The notes: generated from the letters alone by a model not told the origin. A stretch of 64,000 nt of DNA from Polynucleobacter sp. UK-FUSCHL-C3 (GCF_040409815.1 NZ_CP099959.1:930001-994000), one strand, 5' to 3'. Counted from the first letter of the stretch, positions 27,068-37,100 are shown. A program made the numbers and translations.

Positions 27068-29604
27068 TGCTGTTTTATTGGTTACTATCATCTGCCTTTA
27101 GGGCACAGCCAGGCCGCTGGTTGATAGCGGCACTTGCCGTTGCTTTGGGTATTGCACTGGCAGTCGCCATTCATACAGTCAATCGCTCGGCTCTCAGTGA
27201 ATTTAGCCGCGCCTTAGATTTAGTCAATGGTCAGGCTTCGGCCCAAATCATCATGCCTACCGGCGAATTCTCGGACCAGCTATATGACCAAATTGTTACA
27301 TATCAAACCGAGCTTGGAATCCGCGCAATCAGTCCAGTTTTAGAACGCAATACTGCACAAATTCGTGTACTCGGAATTGATATTTTTCAAGCGGGTCGTG
27401 TATCACCTTCTTTGATGCCGTTTGTTTCTGAAAATCAACAGCAACAACTCTTTTCAGAGGACGCCATCTTTTTATCGGCTGCCGCAATGCAAAAGTTACA
27501 ACTATCAGTTGGCGACCTCATTACGCTCGATTACGAAGGCAAGGCTGTTCGATTCAAGGTTGCTGGTACTGTGCCGGGTGCAATTGGCCAAGCGATTGCT
27601 GTGATGGACTTGGGGACGCTTCAGTGGCGTTTAGGAGGGCTTGGTAAGATTAGTCGCATCGATGTACAGCTTCAAGATGGTAAGGGGGTCGAGGAAGTAG
27701 CTAATGCTCTCCAGAAATTAAATCTTGGCGTACGGTTAATCAGCTCTCAAGAGCGTGATCGGCGCGTTTCAAATTTATCGCGCGCATACCGTGTTAACTT
27801 AAATGTCTTAGCGCTAGTTGCCCTCTTTACCGGTGCATTTTTGGTCTTTACGACCATTAGCTTTTCCGTATTACGACAACAATCCCAACTGGCACTTCTC
27901 AGTATCTTAGGCGCAAGCTCTCAGTGGATATTTTCTCTAGTTCTTGCGCAGGCTGCAGGTATTTCTGCTTTGGGAGGTTTATTCGGTATTGGCTTGGGGC
28001 TTACTGTCGCATTTGTCTTACTTAATGTTTTAGGCGGTGATTTAGGAGGAGGTTATTTCTCTGGCACAGTACCGCCCATTGAGATTGATCCCTTAGCTCT
28101 TTTTGGCTTTTGGATTCTTGCCATTGCAGTTGGTTTATTAGCTGCTTACTTTCCAGCAAAAGCTGCAACATCAAGACGGCCTACTGAACAATTGAGAGCG
28201 GGCTCTGCTGAACGCGTATTGCGACCTGTTATGCATCATCGCATTGCTATTATCTTGAGCCTCGCTAGCTTCGTTCTAGCATTTATGCCTGCTATTAATG
28301 AACTTCCCCTAGCTGCATATGCTTCGATTGCATGTTTATTATTTGCGGGCTTAGCGCTTATTCCATGGTTAGTTCAGTATTGTTTTTTAAGTCTCGTAAA
28401 TAGTTTATCTCGTTGGCAAAAGCAACCATCGTCCCTCATATTTGCAATCTGGCGCTTGGCGCACGCTCCGGCTAACGCTGCAGGACTAATTGCGGGTGTT
28501 GTTGCTGCTCTCGCGCTTACCGTAGCCATGGTGGTGATGGTTGCTAGTTTTCGAGATTCGATGACCCAGTGGCTTGACCAAGTATTGCCAGCAGATTTAT
28601 ATGCAAACTTTAAACAGCTAAATTTAGGCGATGAGTTTCTGAAGAACCCTAATTATTTAGCTAGCCTTGAGAAGGTTCCGGGTATTGAACGGTATGAACT
28701 AAACGTACAACGTAAGGTCCTTTTTCAATCTGATCGGCCTGAAGTAACCTTAATCGCTAGACCAATCCAGCAGGGTCGAGAAGCGCAAACGCTTCCTTTA
28801 ATTGGACCGATCTACCCACTAAGTGCTTTATCTGATCAGTCATCCTTACCGATGGTCTATGTCTCTGAAGCAATGGTTGATTTTTATGACTGGCGTCCCG
28901 GTACGATTCAGACACTGCCGGCATTTAATGAACGGCATGGCTCCCAAAAAGTATGGGTTGCAGGGATTTTTCGAGACTATGGTCGACAGCATGGTGCGCT
29001 GGTTATCGATCTTGGCATATACCAATTGATGAGCGGTGATCAACAGTATTCAGGTATCGCCATTTGGTTGGTCAATCAAGCCGATCCGGCCGCAGTTCTT
29101 AATACGCTTCGAACTGCCATTCCACAGTTTCGCGATCAAGAGTTTATGAATCGCAGTGACCTTCGGGCCCTATCGTTAAGAATCTTTGATCGAAGTTTTG
29201 CCCTAACATATGCTCTGGAGATTGCCGCCCTTCTTGTGGCACTTTTTGCAGTAGCGACAGGATTTGCAGGTCAAGCCCTACTTCGTCAGAAAGAATATGC
29301 CCTGGTGTACTACCTCGGTCAATCAACTACTCAGCGAATGGCCTGGATTAGTACAGAATCAGGCCTATTGTTAGGCTTAGCTGTTATTTGGGGAACTCTA
29401 TTGGGTTTATTAATGAGCCAGATATTAATCCATCGCATCAACCCACAATCCTTTCATTGGACGATGGATACAAGCGTACCGTACTTTGCTTTGATTGTTC
29501 TTATGCTCGCTTTAATTAGCTCAGGTATTGCAGCAGCCTTATTGGCTTCAAAGCATAATTTAAACCCAGCAAATTTAATAACTGCATTACGAGAGGAATG
29601 GTAA
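27067..29604 (+). CDS. FtsX/LolC-like double permease
   Basis: This 845-residue protein has an N-terminal transmembrane helix, a large periplasmic domain (about residues 40-235), a first FtsX block of three helices (about 245-365), two further helices in the middle, a second periplasmic domain (about 500-695), and a final FtsX block (GTLLGLLMSQILIHRINPQSFHW, then the last helix). This double-FtsX plan matches YbbP/AttFG-like permeases that extract lipids or lipoproteins from the inner membrane. It partners with the ATPase upstream and is coupled by TAATG overlaps at both ends. Confidence 0.9.
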   Translation: MLFYWLLSSAFRAQPGRWLIAALAVALGIALAVAIHTVNRSALSEFSRALDLVNGQASAQIIMPTGEFSDQLYDQIVTYQTELGIRAISPVLERNTAQIRVLGIDIFQAGRVSPSLMPFVSENQQQQLFSEDAIFLSAAAMQKLQLSVGDLITLDYEGKAVRFKVAGTVPGAIGQAIAVMDLGTLQWRLGGLGKISRIDVQLQDGKGVEEVANALQKLNLGVRLISSQERDRRVSNLSRAYRVNLNVLALVALFTGAFLVFTTISFSVLRQQSQLALLSILGASSQWIFSLVLAQAAGISALGGLFGIGLGLTVAFVLLNVLGGDLGGGYFSGTVPPIEIDPLALFGFWILAIAVGLLAAYFPAKAATSRRPTEQLRAGSAERVLRPVMHHRIAIILSLASFVLAFMPAINELPLAAYASIACLLFAGLALIPWLVQYCFLSLVNSLSRWQKQPSSLIFAIWRLAHAPANAAGLIAGVVAALALTVAMVVMVASFRDSMTQWLDQVLPADLYANFKQLNLGDEFLKNPNYLASLEKVPGIERYELNVQRKVLFQSDRPEVTLIARPIQQGREAQTLPLIGPIYPLSALSDQSSLPMVYVSEAMVDFYDWRPGTIQTLPAFNERHGSQKVWVAGIFRDYGRQHGALVIDLGIYQLMSGDQQYSGIAIWLVNQADPAAVLNTLRTAIPQFRDQEFMNRSDLRALSLRIFDRSFALTYALEIAALLVALFAVATGFAGQALLRQKEYALVYYLGQSTTQRMAWISTESGLLLGLAVIWGTLLGLLMSQILIHRINPQSFHWTMDTSVPYFALIVLMLALISSGIAAALLASKHNLNPANLITALREEW

Positions 29605-30710
29605 TGCACCATCGTAAACGTCGTTATTTTATGCAGGCATTAGCAATATCTTGTGCTCTACCTGTTTCTCAATGGGCAAATTCTTCAGTGGCCTATCCAC
29701 CGGTTCGTCCAAGAAAATTAATATTCCCACGAGATCACGGTGCACACCCAGAATTTAGAACCGAATGGTGGTATCTCACTGGTTGGCTTGGCTCAGGTGA
29801 AAATGCTATAGGTTTTCAGATTACCTTCTTTCGTAGTCGAACCCAACATTCACCGGATAACCCAAGTCGTTTTGCGCCTACCCAGCTCCTATTTGCGCAT
29901 GCTGCCTTGGCCATTCCGGAAGAAAGAAAATTACGCCATGCGGATGTCGCAGGACGAGTTGGCACTGCGGGTGCTGTATTTGACACTGCTGATACAAAAT
30001 TACGATTAGCTAATTGGACAATGGAGAGGACTATAAATGATCGCTATCAATTTGATATTCCAGCAGATACATTCACGATACGTTTAGAAGCTACTCCTTC
30101 ACAAACGCCTGTTTTAAGAGGCAATCAAGGTTTTTCTGCCAAAGGCCCTAGCCCTGATCTCGCTAGTTATTACTACAGCCGTCCTCAGCTGAATGTAACA
30201 GCACAAATTGAGATTAAAGACAAATCATCAAAAGGCAAGCAGGCCTCTCTTCTTAAACGTTCTGGGATTGGCTGGTTTGATCACGAATGGTCGAGTAGCT
30301 TACTAATGCCAGGTGCAGTTGGATGGGATTGGATTGGGATAAATCTTCTTAATGGAGGAAGCATCATGGCCTTTCGGATACGAGATCAGGCAGGCAAGGC
30401 TTTGTTCAGTGAGTGGGATCGACGTGATCAAACTGGTCGGGTTCTGGAACGTCACTCAAATGCTATTTGGGAGGCGGTGGACCAATGGAGTTCGCCACGA
30501 TCCCTTGCAAACTACCCAAAAGGCTTTTTAATTCGGGTGGGTAATCAAGAGTTTCGATTACAAACCCTTATGCAAGATCAGGAGGTAGATGCTCGCGCTA
30601 GCACGGGTGGGTTTTACTATGAGGGGGCAGTTGAAATGAGTCAGAACCAAGTTGTTATTGGCCGAGGCTATCTAGAATTAACTGGGTATAGTCAGGCAGT
30701 CACATTGTGA
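29604..30710 (+). CDS. AttH/CrtC-type lipocalin-like secreted protein
   Basis: I take ATG 29604, which overlaps the permease stop (TAATG) and has GAGAGGA 6 nt upstream, giving 368 residues. The N-terminus MHHRKRRYFMQALAIS has a twin-arginine-like pattern, so Tat export is possible. The conserved HPEFRTEWWYLTGWL and GFQITFFRSR and the later GWFDHEWSSS and GWDWIGINLLNGG match the AttH / carotenoid 1,2-hydratase-like double-lipocalin family. There are no carotenoid genes around, so a hydratase role is unlikely. LolD-FtsX-AttH cassettes resemble attEFGH, whose cargo is not known. An intrinsic terminator overlaps its stop codon. Confidence 0.87.
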   Translation: MHHRKRRYFMQALAISCALPVSQWANSSVAYPPVRPRKLIFPRDHGAHPEFRTEWWYLTGWLGSGENAIGFQITFFRSRTQHSPDNPSRFAPTQLLFAHAALAIPEERKLRHADVAGRVGTAGAVFDTADTKLRLANWTMERTINDRYQFDIPADTFTIRLEATPSQTPVLRGNQGFSAKGPSPDLASYYYSRPQLNVTAQIEIKDKSSKGKQASLLKRSGIGWFDHEWSSSLLMPGAVGWDWIGINLLNGGSIMAFRIRDQAGKALFSEWDRRDQTGRVLERHSNAIWEAVDQWSSPRSLANYPKGFLIRVGNQEFRLQTLMQDQEVDARASTGGFYYEGAVEMSQNQVVIGRGYLELTGYSQAVTL

Positions 30711-30718
30711 CTTTTTTT
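30698..30718 (+). terminator. Intrinsic terminator overlapping the AttH-like stop codon
   Basis: AGTCAC (30698-30703) pairs with GTGACT (30707-30712) around ATT, followed by seven T residues. The TGA stop codon (30708-30710) lies inside the stem. It ends the plus-strand cassette just before the convergent EgtB/SenA-like gene. Confidence 0.75.
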
Positions 30719-30725
30719 AGAGCAT

Positions 30726-31841
30726 TTAAAGACGGCAAACCCGAAAGCCGCTAAAGATGTCATTTCGCTTTGTTTGATAGAAGTTCCGAAATCCTAAACG
30801 GCGCATGCGCTCCACTGTAAATGGACTCCAACCCTTTAACACTTGGTATGTACCATCAAACCAGGGTTGTGAATAATCAAGATATGGGTCTGGTGTAAAT
30901 CCTGCAAAGGGTAAAAATGGACTACTGGTCCATTCCCACAAATCTGATGCCTGCCAGTCATTAGGGTTTGTTGCCATGAGTAAGATGAGCTCAGCCTCTG
31001 TAGGTAGGCGAAGATGTTGCTGGGTGGCATATTCCACAGCGTCTTCATAATGAATATGGCGTACAGCTTGCTGATCATCCATCACACGCCATTGGTCATA
31101 AAAGCGTTCATACCAAACCCCGCCTTCTTGCTTCCAATGTTTTGGCAACGCTTGGCTACCCTTTGCTAAGACAAACTCACGATATTGTTCATTGGAGACC
31201 GCTGAGCTTGATATCGCAAATGGCTCTACAGTCAGAGGGTGTTGCCATTTCTCATTGTCAAATATGAACCCTTGCTGAGTGGACGATCCTAGAGTCATAT
31301 CAGTTTTTGAAAACTCAATGAACTTTTTATTAAAGACTGTCTTGGTTGAAACACTGTATGGCTCAAAAGGCATGGGATATTCAAGTGACTGCCACATAAT
31401 GGCAAATGCTTCGTTATGCATATCGTAATGATGAATCACTAACTGTATAAAGTAGGCATCTTCGTCACTTAAGGGTTTACTGAGAAGCTCGCTTGTTTTA
31501 TTGCATACCTCGTTGTTATACCGTAACAAACTTTCAATCGATAGAGGTGGAATGCTCCAGCGATCTGCATGCGCTACGGTTGATGAATTAAATAACGCAT
31601 CTGAATCTCTATACAAAGATGGATATTCTTGACGACCCTTGCGATGAATCCAAAACTCATGGAACCAAGTAATGTGCGCAAACTCCCAATACGGTGGATT
31701 AAGAGTTGCTTGTTGTGGAACGAGCTCTTTTCCTGGGGCAAGCCCTTCAATTATTTTACGAGTCAGCGCATTTGCACTATTAATCCACTCTCGCAGCTGC
31801 TGAGCCGTTGGGTGGGGAGAATACTGACAATGATCAGACAT
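30726..31841 (-). CDS. senA: EgtB/SenA-type non-haem iron C-S or C-Se bond-forming enzyme
   Basis: This 371-residue protein has an N-terminal DinB-like helical domain with iron ligands: His56 (FAHITWFHEFW), then H138-x3-H142-x-E144 (HHYDMHNE), matching the three histidines of mycobacterial EgtB (51, 134, 138). A C-terminal formylglycine-enzyme-like domain follows (LRLPTEAELILLMA, LWEWTSSPFLPF, FRNFYQTKRNDIFSGFRVC). The ending GF..DPY.DYS.PWF differs from usual EgtB (GEYNGKFM) and, as I recall, fits the selenoneine synthase SenA group. SenA joins a selenosugar to hercynine; EgtB uses a thiol. The symbol is provisional. It follows the receptor-permease fusion by 17 bp. senB and senC are not nearby. 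Confidence 0.82.
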   Translation of the reverse strand: MSDHCQYSPHPTAQQLREWINSANALTRKIIEGLAPGKELVPQQATLNPPYWEFAHITWFHEFWIHRKGRQEYPSLYRDSDALFNSSTVAHADRWSIPPLSIESLLRYNNEVCNKTSELLSKPLSDEDAYFIQLVIHHYDMHNEAFAIMWQSLEYPMPFEPYSVSTKTVFNKKFIEFSKTDMTLGSSTQQGFIFDNEKWQHPLTVEPFAISSSAVSNEQYREFVLAKGSQALPKHWKQEGGVWYERFYDQWRVMDDQQAVRHIHYEDAVEYATQQHLRLPTEAELILLMATNPNDWQASDLWEWTSSPFLPFAGFTPDPYLDYSQPWFDGTYQVLKGWSPFTVERMRRLGFRNFYQTKRNDIFSGFRVCRL

Positions 31842-31858
31842 TATTAATCAATGAATAA

Positions 31859-33412
31859 TTAGGCTCGAGAGCGCGCCACAAAGCGCGCATAGAGGCTGAT
31901 AAGAGCTTGTATCAAAGTAGCAAAAATTGCGGCTGGTATTGCTCCAGCAAGCATCGTCTGCGTATTATTGGTCGCCAATCCTTGCGCTATCCTCTCACCA
32001 TAACCCCCTGCTCCCACAAATGCTGCGATGGTGGCTGTACCCGTTGCAGTAATAGCAGCAATTTTGATTCCACTAACAATGCTAGGGATGGCTGCAGGTA
32101 ACTCAATTTTTACTAAACAGACCCATCGATTAGCCCCTAAAGCTCTGGCAGACTCACGTAATGATGGATTAACTGTTAGCAAGCCTGTATTAGTATTCTC
32201 AATGATTGGGAGTAAGGCATAAAGTGATAATGCAGTGATTGCTGGTAGCGGGCCAATCGTTTGAAAAATTGTGATCAGGAAAGCCAGTAATGCAAGAGAT
32301 GGGATCGTTTGGAAAATTCCGGATACATACAACATTGGATTACCTACTGAGGGATTGCAGAAGGTCAAAATCCCCAGCGGGATGCCAATGATCATGGCAA
32401 TGAACAATGACAAAAAGACCAATATAGAATGCTCATAACTTAGACGCAAAAAATCTGGCCCAAATAATTGCTTCATAAATGAAAGAGGCTCAGAAGATAT
32501 TTGCTCTTTGATGATAAACGATTGGGCGGTACTGGAAAAGGTTAACCCTTGCACCTCCACTTCAGCGTTCATATTTCGCATCTCTATTTGCGAAATCTTC
32601 TGCGATAAACCCTCTAAGGCCAATAAGGCATTAGGCTTATCTTTAAAACTCTCTATACGATAAAGCAAAACGGCTTCATACGAGGGGAAAAATCGTTGGT
32701 TATCTATGAGGAGGACAATCTTTTCATTACTGAGTTGCGCATCGGTGGTGTATGCATCGATTAAATCGACCTGTTTCTTTTCTAGAGCGGAATAACTAAG
32801 GCCATGATCCAGTCCCTTAGCGCTCAGGTTTGAAAGGCCATAAATTTTCTGAATGGAAGGCCATCCGTCTGGTCTACCCAGAAACTCATGTGAAAAGCCA
32901 ATCTTTAGGCTTGGATGTTTTGCAAGATCCGCAATTGTTGTGATCCCAAGCTGCATTGCCCGATCTTTTCTCATTGCTAGGGCATAGGAGTTTTGAAAGC
33001 CCAGAAATACACCCGCCTGTATTTTGAATGGAAGTAATCTTTTGTTGATCTGCTCCAAAGAGAGGGTGCCGTCCTCTTTTAAAATCTCCTTGGTAATCGT
33101 GCCAAGATATTCTGGATAGACATCGATATTGCCTTGTATGAGTGCACTAAACAGAATGGTTGTATTACCAAGCCCTAATTTGGTTTTAATCTCGTAATCC
33201 GTGTTATTTTTTAGGGTCTGCGCAATAATCTCAGCCAAGATATACGACTCTGTAAAGCGCTTACTGGCTACAGTCACAGTTTCTGTTTTTTTTCCAACGC
33301 TCTCTGCATTTGATATTTGCGCAAAGCAAATAAAGAGGCTAATCAGGGTGAACAGATAGTTTTTAAATTTCCTAGCGATTGGGCTCCCCAGAAAGTTCAT
33401 CTGTATCTTCAT
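31859..33412 (-). CDS. Fused substrate-binding/permease ABC protein, EgtU/OpuBC-like
   Basis: From ATG at 33412 (TAATG overlap with the preceding stop) the protein has 517 residues. An N-terminal signal or anchor helix (NYLFTLISLFICFAQISNA) precedes an osmoprotectant-type binding domain (about 45-300: VTVASKRFTESYILAEIIAQ, LGLGNTTILFSALIQGNIDVYPEYLGT). A permease domain of five or six helices follows (about 325-515), with an EAA loop ESARALGANRWVCLVKIELPAAIPS. EgtU, the ergothioneine importer of Helicobacter and Streptococcus, is also a fusion of these two domains but in the order permease-receptor; here the order is reversed. It lies beside the EgtB/SenA-like gene. No ATPase gene is adjacent. 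Glycine betaine or choline are alternative cargoes. Confidence 0.85.
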   Translation of the reverse strand: MKIQMNFLGSPIARKFKNYLFTLISLFICFAQISNAESVGKKTETVTVASKRFTESYILAEIIAQTLKNNTDYEIKTKLGLGNTTILFSALIQGNIDVYPEYLGTITKEILKEDGTLSLEQINKRLLPFKIQAGVFLGFQNSYALAMRKDRAMQLGITTIADLAKHPSLKIGFSHEFLGRPDGWPSIQKIYGLSNLSAKGLDHGLSYSALEKKQVDLIDAYTTDAQLSNEKIVLLIDNQRFFPSYEAVLLYRIESFKDKPNALLALEGLSQKISQIEMRNMNAEVEVQGLTFSSTAQSFIIKEQISSEPLSFMKQLFGPDFLRLSYEHSILVFLSLFIAMIIGIPLGILTFCNPSVGNPMLYVSGIFQTIPSLALLAFLITIFQTIGPLPAITALSLYALLPIIENTNTGLLTVNPSLRESARALGANRWVCLVKIELPAAIPSIVSGIKIAAITATGTATIAAFVGAGGYGERIAQGLATNNTQTMLAGAIPAAIFATLIQALISLYARFVARSRA

Positions 33413-34188
33413 TAAATTTGTAAGCACTCTTCCTGGCGAGCATTAACTGACCGTAAGCCTTTTGCCCAGCACTTAGTCGGTAGGCCAGTCTGATCATGGA
33501 TTATTTTGGCGCGTTGCTCAATATTCTTCCAATTAGCATTGATCATAGGGCCCTTAAAGGCGATGGCTACTGCATTGCAATCGTGTGATTCCGGGAATAT
33601 CAGCACCCTGCCCTGAAAGGCTTTGCACATATTATTGAGGTTGATATCAAAACTTTTGTGCTGTGAGAACAAATTAACGGTCATCACCCCAGTGGCCTTT
33701 AGGGTATTAAAACAGGCCTTATAAAACTCGAGCGAGCTTAGTACAGGCCCTTTGGCATCAGCATCATACAAATCTACTTGCAAGACATCGAACTGCTGGT
33801 GATGGCGTTTATTCTTCACAAAACTCAGGGCATCGTCTTGCACTACCTTTAACTGGTCATGATCATGAGGCAGATCAAACATGGTTCTGGCTGCAATGAT
33901 GACCGCTGGGTTCAGCTCTACTGCGGTATTGATTACGCCTGGGCAATACTCAAGGGCGAACTTGGCTAAGGAGCCAGTACCTAGGCCTAATTGCGCAATT
34001 TGCATCTTGGGCTTACTCTGTAAAAAGAGTAACCAGGCCATCATCTGTTGCGAGTACTCGAGATAGATCTCGCTCGGATCCCGAATACGCATGGCTCCTT
34101 GTATCCATGGTGTTCCTAAATGCAAATACCGAATCCCGCCGGACTCTGAGAACGTGACCGGCTCAGCGGGTAAACGTGTTTGTGCCAC
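33412..34188 (-). CDS. Spermidine-synthase-like methyltransferase-fold protein
   Basis: This 258-residue protein has a Rossmann fold with AQLGLGTGSLAKFALEYCPG (nucleotide-binding glycine motif), TAVELNPAVIIAARTMF and FDVLQVDLYDADAKGP. The last aligns with the acidic active-site region of spermidine synthases. Members without the N-terminal strand domain often have unknown substrates. It begins with GTG immediately after the purL stop and its stop overlaps the receptor-permease start. It may thus be read from the purL transcript, and it links purL to the EgtU/SenA-like genes. Confidence 0.82.
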   Translation of the reverse strand: MAQTRLPAEPVTFSESGGIRYLHLGTPWIQGAMRIRDPSEIYLEYSQQMMAWLLFLQSKPKMQIAQLGLGTGSLAKFALEYCPGVINTAVELNPAVIIAARTMFDLPHDHDQLKVVQDDALSFVKNKRHHQQFDVLQVDLYDADAKGPVLSSLEFYKACFNTLKATGVMTVNLFSQHKSFDINLNNMCKAFQGRVLIFPESHDCNAVAIAFKGPMINANWKNIEQRAKIIHDQTGLPTKCWAKGLRSVNARQEECLQI

Positions 34189-37100
34189 TTAGTTCACCCA
34201 AACGCGGGCGTTGCGGAACATGCGTAACCATGGGCTGGCACCATCCTTGGTTTGGTTCCATTCTTTGGGATACCAACTCATTTGCACATTCCTAAAAACG
34301 CGCTCTGGATGCGGCATCATCACTGTGAACCGGCCATCGGCTGTGGTGACGCTAGTTAATCCCTGCGGTGAGCCGTTCGGATTTAATGGATAACGCTCAG
34401 TGGCATTGCCCTGATGATCAATAAAGCGCATGGCGGCTAATTGATTATGTTCAATCTCACGTGCGTTACCTTGGTGTTTGAAGTTTGCGTAGCCTTCACC
34501 ATGTGCGACCGCTATGGGTAAATGGCTACCGCTCATTCCATTAAAGAACATGGATGGTGACTGAAGTATCTCTACCATCACAAGCCGTGCTTCGTATTGC
34601 TCGGATTGATTGCGCGTGAACTTAGGCCATGCCTTAGCACCTGGTATTAGGCTCGCTAGATTACTCATCATCTGGCAGCCGTTACAAACACCCAAGGCAA
34701 AACTATCGTTACGTTGGAAGAAGCTTGCAAATTGCTCGCTGAGTTGTGGGTTAAACAGAATGGTCTTGGCCCAGCCCTCACCGGCCCCGAGCACATCGCC
34801 ATAGCTAAATCCACCGCAGGCTACTAAGCCCTGATAGTCCTCAAGTTTGGCTTGACCAGAAAGTAGATCGCTCATATGAACATCATGACTAGCAAAGCCA
34901 GCGAGATCCATCGCGTAGGCCATCTCAAGATGGGAATTAACACCCTGCTCTCGCAAGATAGCCATCTTGGGTCGTGTGCCCTTGTTAATAAATGGTGCAC
35001 TGGGGTTCTCATTAGGATCAAAACGCAGGATGGGGCTCATCCCAGGATCACTTACATCCTCTACGCTTTGATACTCGCTATCTACACAGTTGGGGTTATC
35101 ACGCAAGCGAGCGATCTGATAACTGGTGTTCTGCCAGAGTTTTTGAAGATGCACTCTGCTTTCGGTGTAAACGCACTTGGCATCACGCCAGATCTCTAAG
35201 GCATCGCTTTGATTAGGTTTGCCAATCACATGACTAAAGGCGCTAATGCCACATTCACGTAAGACTGCAAATACTGCATCGCGCTGCGATCGTTCAATTT
35301 GGATGACCGCACCTAGCTCTTCACTGAACAACGCGCGGATGGTTTGCTCGTGACGACGACCGCTGACCTGAGAAGCCCAGTTCTTGGCATCACCATAATC
35401 TGGTTCGGTCTGTGGATCAATACACAAGAGGTCAACGTTTAGAGAGATACCGCAATGGCTTGCAAAGGCCATCTCAGCGATACAGGCTAATAAGCCACCA
35501 TCAGAGCGATCGTGGTAGGCCAAGATAGCATTGCGCTCACGCAAGGCAATGATGGCATTCGTAAAGGCTTTGAGATCACTTGCGTGATCGACATTCGGTG
35601 CGTGTGTATCCGTTTGCTCAAATACCTGGGTCACAATACTGCCAGCCATCCGATTTTGATTACGTCCTAGATCAATCAGGATTAGTTCGGTATCGGTCTG
35701 GGGTTGCAGTTGTGGTGTGAGGGTCTTGCGTACATCACGCACAGGAGCAAATGCCGAGATGATGAGTGATACGGGCGAAACCACTTGCTTTGCTTGATTG
35801 TGATCCTGCCAACTCGTAGCCATCGATAAAGAATCTTTCCCTACGGGGATCGAGATACCCAGCTCTGGGCAGAGCTCTATCCCTACTGCTTTAACAGACT
35901 CATAGAGTTTGGCGTCTTCGCCGGGTTGACCACAAGCTGCCATCCAATTAGCCGATAACTTAATGTCTTCGATGCTAGTAATATCAGCAGCCAGAATATT
36001 AGTAATCGCCTCACCCACTGCCATCTTGGCTGCTGCTGGTGCATTAAAGAGTGCAACGGGAGTACGCTCACCCATGCTCATGGCTTCACCCAGATACCCA
36101 GAGTAATCCATGGTGGTCACCGCACAATCTGCAACAGGTACTTGCCATGGACCCACAAAGGGGTCGCGTGAGTTAAGACCACCCACCGTACGATCGCCGA
36201 TGGTAATCAGAAATGATTTACTGGCAACAGTAGGTTGTTGCAAAACCAACTCGATTGCTTCTTTGAGTTCGATTGCATTGCAATTAAATGGGGAGAGCTG
36301 TTCTTGTGTGGTGTGAACATCCCGATGCATTTTGGGGGGTTTGCCCAAGAGTACTTCCATCGGCATATCAATGGGGTACTGTTGATCTGGATTTTTGGTT
36401 TGCTGTTGATCGTGCAATTGCAGTTGACGGTTTTGAGTGGTGTGTCCGACGACCGCATACGGACAGCGCTCGCGCTCACACATCTTGGCAAAACGATCTA
36501 GGTCTTTCGGATGAATCGCGATCACATAGCGCTCTTGCGACTCGTTGCACCAGATCTCTGCAGGGCTCATGCCACTCTCTTCGAGAGGAATAGCGCGTAG
36601 CTCAAATTGTGCACCCAGTTTTGCACTATCGGCTAGCTCTGGAAATGCATTGGATAAGCCTCCTGCCCCTACATCATGGATCGAGACGATGGGATTATGT
36701 TCTCCTAGTGCACGGCATTGATTAATCACCTCTTGCGCACGACGCTCAATCTCTGGATTACCACGTTGTACAGAATCAAAATCCAGGTCTGCGGTATTAG
36801 CTCCGGTCGACATCGAGCTGGCGGTACCACCACCCATGCCAATGCGCATTCCGGGGCCGCCTAACTGAATTAAGAGATCACCATCTTCGATGGGATGCTT
36901 ATGCGTATGAATAGACTCAATCGCACCAATACCACCGGCGATCATGATGGGCTTGTGATAACCACGTCGTTGTCCGCCAATGGTTTGCTCAAACACTCGG
37001 AAGTAACCACCCAAGTTTGGTCTTCCAAACTCATTATTAAATGCCGCTCCACCAATTGGTCCATCGATCATGATCTGTAATGGGGTCGCAATACGCTCAG

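Noticed and set aside
29604..30710. Carotenoid 1,2-hydratase / hydroxyneurosporene synthase
   Set aside because: The fold matches CrtC, but there are no carotenoid genes. The LolD-FtsX neighbours and Tat-like signal fit an AttH-type protein better.
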